Shown in pieces: positions 55,204 to 64,000 of a stretch of DNA of 64,000 bases; position 1 is the stretch's first letter; every line of letters starts with the position of its first letter. The notes beneath the pieces were generated by a model. It did not search any database, was not told the DNA's origin, and saw nothing but the letters and a program-made list of their open reading frames with translations. The stretch is taken from assembly GCA_947652605.1 (NCBI GenBank), contig OX393577.1, forward strand, positions 67,418,108 through 67,482,107, in the 5' to 3' direction. The stretch comes from Elmis aenea. Lineage: Eukaryota > Arthropoda > Insecta > Coleoptera > Elmidae. The translations under genes and the position numbers were made by a program.

Positions 55204-57287
55204 ATGTATCTATGCTTTGCATTTGTTTGTTATATTTGAACTACACTGGATCATAATTTTTGTGTCAGCACATTCATTTGTTAAAACTTTTTCGAATCGT
55301 GTATAATTCTTTTTTAATAATTTAAAATCTGATGCATTTATTCCTAAATTTTGCCTGTTTGCAGGTTTAAATCTGATTATTATACCGTTTTATTGTATAA
55401 TTAATTAGTCGCTACCATTCAAGTTAATTTATTTGAGTTTTACTTTCACGGCTCTATATTTTTTTTAAAATCATGTTTGTTACGTTTTTTGGGCATTTTT
55501 GTGAGTAGTAAAAATTTCGTTACAACAATAAAATAAATACTTGGTAATTACTGCAGTTTGTAAATTTTATTTGTTAACTTGAATGTGTAGTAGTAGTTGA
55601 TTTTTGGAGCATTTTTAACACTTGCATCGACTGAATACTATTAAGATTTTATATTTTTGTTTGAAAATATATTTTGTATGTTTATACTTCATGTTTTAGT
55701 TTAATACTGTATGCTTAGGCTTGTTTTAGAACTTTTACCAGTTTTTTTCCTTTACAACTCAGGCAAAAATCTCATTTTTTTACATGAAAACATTAGGTGA
55801 TTGTAAGCTCATTGTTTGAAATTGTGAAATAAAATTTTCATTTCAGTAAAACAAAAGTCTTTTGTTTAATTTTTTAGCTATTCATTTGTTTGCTCTGTTT
55901 TATGTCGTTTTCTTATACCATCGAGTTACATTAATGTGCCAGTATGTAAGTGACAAAAATATACAGCAATCAGGCTTTTGTAATTTATAATGAAATGTTA
56001 TTTTGTGGCATACTGTAAAATTAAATAACTTTTTTTACCGTACTTTTGTTTTTTGTTGTACTAACGCAATAACATCCAAAATAAATGTACCTAGATCAAA
56101 ATTTCCCCCACTTTTGTAGATATGGAGTGACATTTTATACAGGAATTAAAAACATGCATATACACATCAACAAATTTTGTGAACATTCACTTGTTTTATT
56201 TTTTATACGACTCTGTAAGCTAGTAAAATTGAATTTTTAATCCAGGTCCGTACTCGGTGCATATCTGATTTTTTTGTGGTCCTATCATTGTCTAGCAAGA
56301 CTGCTAAATTTATTTTTACAGGATGTTTCATCGTATTGTAGAAAAATCAATACTGCCGCAGACTACTTCAGTAATTTTTTTTTTAGTTGTAAAACAAGTT
56401 CTCTATTATATCTGTACATAAATAAAAGTATGAGCCGTTGAAATAAAACAATATTTTCAATGCACCTGATGCAATCGTATTTTCCCACAGGAACTATATC
56501 AATGGGAAAAAACAAAAGATAAGTAAAACAAGTGCTATCAACTGTCACCTAAACGCCATTACCATTGAGCATTGATGTACTGTGTATTAGCTGTGACTTG
56601 TCTTAAGATCCTCTGTTAAGCACTAGTACTTTATCTCCAATAATTAAAATTTTTTTGTATGGAACTTTTACCGAAAATAATCTACATAATAATAATATTG
56701 TATGTTATATATTAGGTACATCTTTGTATAAATGTGTGTTGGTATTTACATAGAATAGACTTTTAGAAAACATTTAAATTTGTAAAAATGTAGCATAGGT
56801 CACAATTTAGAATACTACTAAGAGAAATGTGTTATTTTTAATATGCATTTTTATTGATAATGTATTTTTGTGTGTTGCTGTAATAAACTGTGGTTGGCAC
56901 AAAAAAAATACATCGTCATTTTCATTCATAGTTAGCCTGAATAAATTACGAAAACCTTTAAAAAATGCGTTTATTTTATCACATATTTGTACAGCTCATA
57001 TAAAACTAAGATAATACAGCCAATAATACTTAAACATAACTAATGTTTCTATGGTTCAAATTTAATTAACTAATGTATGAGTCAAATTATTATAATTATT
57101 TTTTTTTATTCCTAAACATGGCCCACGTTGGGGTTAAACTAAAAAAAGTGAAATATCAAAATTTTTGCTTGCTAAATTGACTCATTTAAAATGTTCCTTC
57201 GTGGTTTTAAAAATCGTTGGCTCTGAAACCATGCGAACCCTGGCTTAATTTTTTGGCCAAGCTGCAGATTTTCAAGTTGCAATCTTA
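55204..57287. other. convergent 3' region LMF2 / SNAPC4
   Basis: AT-rich 3' UTR and intergenic sequence with several AATAAA motifs, for example near 55530 and 55828. No additional gene or clear repeat was seen. Confidence 0.5.
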
Positions 57288-60200
57288 TCACTTCCTGTGA
57301 TCATCAAAATTGAGGAAACTTTCCACACGATGAGTGTCCTCTGCATTTGCAAAATTGTCTCGACTAGATTCAACTGTTTTCCTCCTCTTATTGCTGTAAG
57401 TTCTCGATGGTTTTCGTCTCTTAATCGCCAGTCTTTTAAGTTGATTATTTTCTTCTAAAATCGCGTCATCCAGTTTTTGTATATCTAATAAATCCTTTTC
57501 TAAATTGTGCGATAATACGGATTTCGGCGGATCTGCTGATGTGGGGGCTTCAAAATCATTTTTGAAATTATCTTCAAGCCCACGGTCATTTTCAAGCCAA
57601 ATGGTTAGCCCATCGCTGGGATCTGTATAGGATTCTGGTGGTACTGGGTCGTCTTTGGTTATAATGGTAGCATGCACTAAAAAGTGTTGCGAATTATTTG
57701 AAGAAGTAACCTGACTCTGTTGCTGGAAACGACATCTTGAATTCAACCGATTTTTTTTTGCCCTGCTCTTGGGTTTGCGAGGAATTTTCCGTGCCGTCTT
57801 CAACATTTGTTTGTCGAACTTAACTTGAGTGGGTAAGTCTGGCATAGGAGTTTCAGGGTAGTCGGAAGAGATTAAAGTCTCATTTTTATCAATGGATGTC
57901 GGCAGGTCGATGCTGATAGTACTAGAATTATTTTCCATGTGTGATTCTTCTGCATCAATTGGTGTAGCTGGTACCATTTGGGGATTCAATACTGATGATG
58001 TGCTATTGGGTAAATCTATATCACTAAGCTGTAACGTTGCATTACTTTCGGATTTCTCCTCGTCACTGCACTTTCTTTGGAATGTTTCCACATCGTCAGC
58101 AATTACACTTAAATTTTGTAAATAATCGTACAAATTATCGTCGGGATCTGTTTGTGCAGTTCTGTCCGAGTAAACGACCGGGTTTTCGTTTCCATTACAA
58201 TCATTTGTTTTGGTACGCCGTTCCAGCTTTACATTTTCAGGACTACTGTCATCACCGGTCAATGTTTGTTGATTAAACATTTTTCTTTTTGCCGCAGCCA
58301 TTTTCTTCAACTTCTCATCCATCACTCTACGTTTTTCAGTCCTGGACATCTTCGCCGACTTCTTAGGTTGATTAACGCCGACCGATCCGGGCAAACTCAT
58401 CAGATACTCGCTCGGAGAAGTCGTGGACATTATGCTGGGCCACTTGAACAATGAGTAGAATCTTTGAGTGAAAGCTTCGCGTTCTTTAAGGACTCGGGCC
58501 CGGATTGTGTCGCTCATTTCGAAGAGGTCCTCGTCGATTTTCAAGGCTATCTGGTTTTCCATGTTTCCGGATTTCTTTTGGCACTTGAATACGGGCGTGT
58601 CGCGATTGGCATTTGCTAATTTCGTTTTGTACGACTGAAATTTTACTATGAGATTCCTCAGGCCGAGTATAGTATCTGGATTCGGTGGTATTAAACTTTC
58701 AACACCGTCGTATGTCCGGGCCGAATTTGAATGTGATGTACCGGGCAATGAAACAGTTGAATGTGATGTATCAGGCAATGAAACAGTTGAATATGATGTA
58801 CCAGGCAATGAAACAGTTGAATGTGATGTACCAGGCAATGAAACAGTTGAATGTGATGTACCAGCCAATGAAACAGTTGAATGTGATGTACCAGGCAACG
58901 AAACAATCGATGGTTGTGTATTAGCGTTCTTTTGCTTTTGTGCTTCCCTGATATGAAACAAAATTGATCGATCTACGTCGTTTAAATTGGGATTAACTTC
59001 CAGTTTGCTGTCTGAAGGAATATTTAAGCGTGTGTTTAGTGTTTTTAGTACGCTCATAACCGTAGCAGCACTTTGTTCCGCTAGATTATCGGGTATCGAG
59101 TGGGATTTTTTTCCACATTTATAACTCCCTTTAAAAAACTCGACTAACTGTTCGTCGACCAAGCTGGGGTAATTGTTACATCTCCTTCGTTTCGGCAGGC
59201 CTTTTTGTTTTCTCGTTTCCCTGCATATACTTTTTTCGATCGTCTCCATGGTCGGTACCACATTCGAACACTTCAACTGTTCCATGATAATCGAAGCCAA
59301 TGCACTTTTTATATATTTATTTTTCAAGTACGACTGATTTCGTCTCGGTATTTCTTCGACACTTCTTTCGGGGTTGTTGCATTTCCATTTGTGTAACGTC
59401 AAGTATCTTTGTCGAAGATGGGCGCGTGTACGTTTTAACGTTTTCGTTAATCCGGACCACGATTTGCTACCATGTATAGCTACATATTCTAGTATTTTCT
59501 TATCATCTTCCACTGTGTAGTTACCCAAATTCAATTCCTCGGTCTTTAGGTAACAAGAGTATCGGTTCCTGATTTGAATTGAGTTACGGTTTGGTATATA
59601 ACTGGCGATTTTCGTAAAGTCTTTACCAAACCGTTGGACAAGAACCAGAATTAAAATATCCTCGGCCTCAGTGAACACGCCTTTTTTTGTTTCGGTCTTC
59701 GCAAGATAATACGTGTATCGATGGTAGAGCTGAGATCGTGTCCGATTTTGGAAGTAATAAGCGACCTTCGCCCACGGAATGTAATTACCAATGCGGCAGT
59801 ACGCGATTACCTCGAAAAGAAATTCGTCTTCGGTCAGAGTGAAGCGGTCTTTTTTGAACCGGTCGCATAATTTCGAGTAGTAGTGCACGCACGTCGAAAA
59901 GGCAGATCGGTTGTTGTTCAATTGTGCGGCGATCGCTTCCCAGTTTTGGTATTTGTATTCGGCGGCGAGATTTTGGATCATTACATTCTCTTGCTGGGAC
60001 CAGTGCGACTTGTTGATTGATGGATGGACGTAAATGTTCCAAAACGCTTCGCATTCGTTCATCGAGTGTCTGCCTTTAAGATCATTCGTTGAGATTTTCA
60101 ACCAATCAACGCCCGTAGTAGCATTTAAAGGCGGCACGTCACAGTCGTCTTTCACAGTCAACACATCGAGTTCTTTTTCCAGGCGTTCTTTTTCTCGCAT

Positions 60201-61073
60201 CATTTCCGATTTTTTTTCTTCGTCTTTCGTCGCGACGATCTGAACTTTCAAGATGCGAATTTTCTGTAACAGCTGTGATTGTCGATATTCCAAATAACTT
60301 AATTTCACAGCGCCGCTTAATATAATCCTATCGTCGCTTGTCCATCTAGTACTCTTGTGGTTCGTTAGGGATATCTCTTTATTTTTTCTTTTCTGGAAAA
60401 CGTCCGGGTTTGGTGGGGCCGAATAGAAAGTAGAATCTTTAAAGTAGGGATATCCTGCTTTCCAAACAAAATTTCTTATGTTATCGGGCTTCTCCGATAA
60501 TGTTTTAACTTCTTGTATTTTAGTTTTGATAGTTTGTTGGCAATCATAAAGTAACTTCGACAAATCTATGTGTAATTTATGAAGATGTTTGTTCTTCATG
60601 CGATTTAAAATTAATAAATTTTTCAGCTTTGGGTCGCAGCATTTATCAATAATTTCTCGTTCTTCTTTCGTAAACAAAGGTGTTTCTACCGAATCTGACG
60701 CTTTATCATCTGGAACCACTGTTTCTGATTGGCTACACTGCTGTCTTTGAATTTCCTCGACATCATTATCAACTTCACTCCAATAATCCTCTTCCGGTTC
60801 ATCCTACAACAAATTTAATCACAGATTTTAAAATACGACTTCAACAGCTTTCCAATTGTATAAGTTCTATGTTACTAATTTCTGCTTACCACTTCGCTGT
60901 CGCTATCTTCGAAATTCAAAAATTCATCTAGTTCTTGTTGCAAATTATTCTAAAATAAAAGAATTAAATTAAATGACAAACATGAATCGGAACATTTTTA
61001 TAAGTACCTCATACTGCGTTGGTTCTGATTCTAAAAACTCTTTCAGCATCCTAACATCATCTAAATCATCCAT
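57288..61073 (-). CDS. SNAPC4: snRNA-activating protein complex subunit 4 (Myb-repeat)
   Basis: Three exons (61073-61008, 60949-60890, 60803-57288) give 1213 aa. Exon 1 starts MDDLDDVRML, exon 2 is exactly 20 codons, and the third exon is one large block. A SNAPC4-specific N-terminal region (STRWTSDDR, GVDWLKIS) precedes four Myb-like repeats at about residues 306-355, 362-410, 415-463 and 470-515, each with spaced aromatic residues (HWSQQENVMI, FTEAEDILILVL, YTVEDDKKILEYVA). This subunit contacts the proximal sequence element of snRNA promoters and supports RNA polymerase II and III transcription of U snRNAs and U6. The C-terminal half is low-complexity, with a repeated SLPGTSHSTV decapeptide and a basic stretch (KPKSRAKKNRL). 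Human SNAPC4 is longer (about 1470 aa). Confidence 0.9.
58729..58908 (-). repeat. 30-bp coding minisatellite in SNAPC4
   Basis: Six near-identical 30-bp units encode the decapeptide SLPGTSHSTV (with variants A, Y and D at three positions) at about residues 670-730. The unit is a multiple of three, so copy-number change keeps the frame. Open frames on the other strand are by-products. Confidence 0.9.
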
Positions 61074-61759
61074 TTTACTTAGACTTTGTGAATTAAATTG
61101 TTGTTATAAATTTAAAACGTTTAATATTTATATTTTTGTTTACTATTTAAAAAGCAAAAAATAATAACCTCACTATTTTGTAACGTCAATGTTTTAAGTT
61201 GGCAATGCACAAAAAATTGACATCCAACTATTCAAAATAATATATAAAGTTCATTTTGGCCATTTAGCCCATACACTCTTTTGTATTATTATGTAATTTA
61301 ATATTATTATAACTGTACAATTAGCAAAAATTTAAACAACAGTAATTTTATACATAACATACTAGTTAAGCACAAAACTACAAATATTTAAAAAAAGTTC
61401 GTCATCTTACATCCGCAACTTAAAAGATTATTTTTAAGGTATTTCATACACAAACCTTCTCATTATATTTGGATTTTCTGTTGAAAAACATTTGTATTAT
61501 ACTTTACATGCAACATGAACATCAGTTTAATTTTTTTTAACTTTCTTTAAATTTTTGAATTTTATATATCAACAAAAAAATAACTCTTGTTATTAAAAAA
61601 ATTGTGGCCGAGTCTATATTTTCGTATTTATAATAGATACTTGGTCAAAATAAGAAACTTTTTAAGTAATACCTATATGTATTTAAAAAATGATTAATGT
61701 ATAGTATTACAATTCTGTTATATATTTAAATGAATAAAAATTTGTTAATTGTTTCCATT
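61074..61759. other. spacer between SNAPC4 and the Cys-rich gene
   Basis: Contains the SNAPC4 5' flank and the 3' flank of the next minus-strand gene. AT-rich; no other gene seen. Confidence 0.5.
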
Positions 61760-64000
61760 TTAAACTTCAAAAACTGCCGTCGCTGGTGGCTGGCAACGTC
61801 CACAAGATGTTGTTGCATAAATTGAAATAAAAAGATCACACTTTAAATTTAATTCATGTAAAACTGTGGTTGTTCTGTTAGCACTTCGTACTCGTGATAC
61901 CTGCTGATCATTTACACAAACATCATATCCATTTACATGTTCACTAGCTGGGGCTATCCATTTTAACAATAAGGTATCGGGAGCTAGTTTTCTAATATCG
62001 GTAATTTCTAAAGGCGATGGATTGACTCCAGCTGGATCCGTTGGTGGTTCAGGGCTGCATTTACAATCTTGAGTAGGTTGCGGTTCAGGTACTGAAGATT
62101 TGGTACATGGGCAATTGGGGGCATTTGGATGGTTGCATGGAGGTGTAGTGATGGTATTCAATTGGGATCTTTGTGGGCTTCGTGGGTGTTTAGGGCGAAT
62201 AACAGGAGCTAGTTCGTTTGAGCACGGGCAATTGGGGTAATCTTGGTGCGTACATGTTGGCGGACAAGGACAAGGAGGTTTTGGAGTCGATGGTTTGCAA
62301 AAACACTTGGGGGATGGCACTGCAGGTTCTTTTTTACCAAAAGCTACACAGGGACAGTTGGGATAATCAGGATGAGGGCAAAGTGGCTCGCACGTATCAA
62401 CTTGCTGTTGAATTTGCGTTACTTTTTCTTCAGGCGCCTTTTGTACACCTGTATCTCCATCGGCTGCTAATTGCTGCATCATTTCTTCAAAAACTTTGCT
62501 GTTTGCTCGTAGTTTCAATTCTTTCGTCATTGTCTCTATCGTGCGGTCTTTAGCGCTACATTTTTCTTGAAGATCAGTCAACGCAAGTTTCAATCCAGAC
62601 ATTGTTTCCTGGAAAGACGATGCCCTCTTTAAGCTTTTCTCGCCGTAACCGCTTGCTTTTGCTTGCAACTCTGCCTCATGACACGAACACTGTATCTGTT
62701 TTATTAGTTCTTTAAGTTCATACATCTCCTGTTTTCGTTGCATTGATTCGTTTTCCATTTCCATCAAACGACTTGCTAATTCAATGTTGCCCATTGTTAG
62801 TAAATCTTTGGTGGTCTCTGAAGTTTCCAGGACTGTGGGAAGCGGTTTCTTAGATTCTTGCATTCCTTCAGATTTGCTAATTTTTGCATCTGGACAAGGG
62901 AGACATATGCATTCTGGACAATCACACGGTAGTTTATGTTTCGTTGGCGTTGTTACTCCACTGGTATCTCTTTCAGTATCCTCCTTGTTAGCGCGCTCTT
63001 CACTTGCTTTAGTTGTTTTGGCGTCTTGATCTGCTGGTGATTCGACAACCGTTACACCTTTGATGTCATAACAATCTGTACATTTACATAACTCGCACTC
63101 GCATGGTGTGCCGTGAACTTTTTCGATGCACGAATCTGTTTTGATTGCCTTGGGATCTGGACAATCTGTACATTTACATTTTGAACAGTCGCAATCTGGA
63201 GCATGTTTTTCCTCATTAGTTGTAGATTTTTGGAGTATTTTAGGATCTGGACAATCTGTACATTTACATTTTGGACAGTCGCAATCTGGAGCATGTTTTT
63301 CCTCATCAGGTGTAGATTTTTGGAGTATTTTAGGATCTGGAGAGTCTGGAGCATGTTTTTCCTCATCAGATGTAGATTTTTGGAGTATTTTAGGACCTGG
63401 AGAGCCTGGAGCATGTTTTTCCTCATCAGATGTAGATTTTTGGAGTATTTTAGGATCTGGAGAATCTGGAGCATGTTTTTCCTCATCAGATGTAGATTTT
63501 TGGAGTTTTTTAGGATCTAGACAATCTGTACATTTACATTTTGGACAGTCGCAATCTGGAGCATGTTTTTCCTCATTAGTTGTAGATTTTTGGAGTATTT
63601 TAGGATCTGGACAATCTGTACATTTACATTTTGGACAGTCGCAATCTGGAGCATGTTTTTCCTCATCAGATGTAGATTTTTGGAGTATTTTAGGATCTGG
63701 AGAGTCTGGAGCATGTTTTTCCTCATCAGATGTAGATTTTTGGAGTATTTTAGGATCTGGAGAGTCTGGAGCATGTTTTTCCTCATCAGATGTAGATTTT
63801 TGGAGTATTTTAGGATCTGGACGTCCCGCACATTTGCACAACGGGCAATTGCAATCTGGATCATGGTATTCTTTTTCGATAGATTGCTGATTTGGTACTT
63901 GTTCGCCATCATATTCGTTTACGATAGATTGCTGAATCGATGCTTGTTTGCCATCATATTCGTTTTTGATAGACTGCTGAATTGGTTCTTCTTTGACTTG
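61760..64000 (-). CDS. Cys-rich tandem-repeat protein with C-terminal FN3 domain (partial)
   Basis: A single open frame runs from the stop at 61760 to the right window edge, at least 746 codons; the N-terminus lies outside. In order: two or three 17-residue Gln-rich units (QQSIxNEYDGxQ), nine KILQKSTSDEEKHAPD units in 20- or 30-residue forms, the longer ones preceded by CDCPKCKCTDC, then further CxCxxCxC clusters, a coiled coil (around GNIELASRLMEMENES and FEEMMQQLAAD), a Pro/Cys-rich stretch with CTHQDYPNCPC-type repeats, and a final fibronectin type III fold (LAPDTLLLKWIAPASEHVNGYDV ... ending in VFEV). No signal peptide can be judged. I do not recognise the protein. The Cys-x-Cys clusters could bind metal or cross-link, and the coiled coil suggests oligomers. 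Confidence 0.75.
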   Translation of the reverse strand, partial: QVKEEPIQQSIKNEYDGKQASIQQSIVNEYDGEQVPNQQSIEKEYHDPDCNCPLCKCAGRPDPKILQKSTSDEEKHAPDSPDPKILQKSTSDEEKHAPDSPDPKILQKSTSDEEKHAPDCDCPKCKCTDCPDPKILQKSTTNEEKHAPDCDCPKCKCTDCLDPKKLQKSTSDEEKHAPDSPDPKILQKSTSDEEKHAPGSPGPKILQKSTSDEEKHAPDSPDPKILQKSTPDEEKHAPDCDCPKCKCTDCPDPKILQKSTTNEEKHAPDCDCSKCKCTDCPDPKAIKTDSCIEKVHGTPCECELCKCTDCYDIKGVTVVESPADQDAKTTKASEERANKEDTERDTSGVTTPTKHKLPCDCPECICLPCPDAKISKSEGMQESKKPLPTVLETSETTKDLLTMGNIELASRLMEMENESMQRKQEMYELKELIKQIQCSCHEAELQAKASGYGEKSLKRASSFQETMSGLKLALTDLQEKCSAKDRTIETMTKELKLRANSKVFEEMMQQLAADGDTGVQKAPEEKVTQIQQQVDTCEPLCPHPDYPNCPCVAFGKKEPAVPSPKCFCKPSTPKPPCPCPPTCTHQDYPNCPCSNELAPVIRPKHPRSPQRSQLNTITTPPCNHPNAPNCPCTKSSVPEPQPTQDCKCSPEPPTDPAGVNPSPLEITDIRKLAPDTLLLKWIAPASEHVNGYDVCVNDQQVSRVRSANRTTTVLHELNLKCDLFISIYATTSCGRCQPPATAVFEV
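63165..63840 (-). repeat. 60/90-bp coding tandem array
   Basis: Nine units of the KILQKST...EEKHAPD repeat, alternating 60-bp (20 aa) and 90-bp (30 aa, with the CDCPKCKCTDC insert) forms. Neighbouring blocks repeat in the same order, so units were copied in groups. Repeats are nearly identical at the DNA level, which also keeps two antisense frames open. Confidence 0.9.

Noticed and set aside
60717..60719. SNAPC4 start within the large exon
   Set aside because: That codon is GTG, and the frame continues upstream through two short exons to a true ATG at 61073 with matching phases.
63126..63890. 254-aa plus-strand ORF opposite the Cys-rich gene
   Set aside because: Mirror of the near-identical coding tandem repeat. 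The minus-strand frame continues on both sides and contains the FN3 and coiled-coil parts.

Overview
The window is nuclear DNA of an insect, most likely a beetle, though the order is a guess. It is AT-rich, its genes have short GT-AG introns, it holds an intronless atonal-type proneural gene next to housekeeping genes with clear insect/vertebrate orthologues, and it is heavily colonised by DNA transposons with TA target sites and CAGGGTG ends, hAT-type elements and 5'-truncated non-LTR retrotransposons. All gene models come from reading exons and splice sites by eye. In each multi-exon model listed here the phases close.  Layout. 0-8 kb: decayed retrotransposon and hairpin-type repeats, no host gene. 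8.1-8.8 kb: intronless bHLH gene (atonal family, +). 8.8-17.2 kb: gene-poor; two large palindromic elements (11.8-14.1 and 15.6-17.2 kb) and a retrotransposon fragment. 17.8-19.4 kb: intronless tandem SIAH/SINA-like ubiquitin ligase (+). 19.4-26.2 kb: repeats, namely a 172-bp satellite array interrupted by a palindromic MITE, within a pair of about 430-bp direct repeats. 26.3-64 kb: gene-dense. It runs MRPS31 (-), DCAF6 (+), an ENPP4/5-like ectophosphodiesterase (-), a short N-myristoylated gadkin/AP1AR-like protein (+), EEF1AKMT1 (-), LMF2 (+), SNAPC4 (-), and a window-truncated Cys-rich repeat protein with a terminal FN3 domain (-).  Three pairs (MRPS31/DCAF6, ENPP/gadkin-like, EEF1AKMT1/LMF2) are head to head with 400-690 bp between start codons, so each probably shares a bidirectional promoter. 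The genes form no common pathway: mitoribosome, CRL4 adaptor, ectoenzyme, trafficking, eEF1A methylation, ER lipase folding, snRNA transcription.  The most unusual content is in the repeats. (1) Two copies of a TA-flanked inverted-repeat element whose body is a CpG-dense 7-bp minisatellite, each inside a host intron, one nested in a hAT element with an intact 8-bp target duplication. (2) A family of 1.1-2.3 kb near-perfect palindromes with an identical four-landmark arm layout, one keeping a transposase C-terminus in its loop. (3) A 45-bp tandem array in a DCAF6 intron that appears to derive from the end of a MITE found in the neighbouring ENPP gene.
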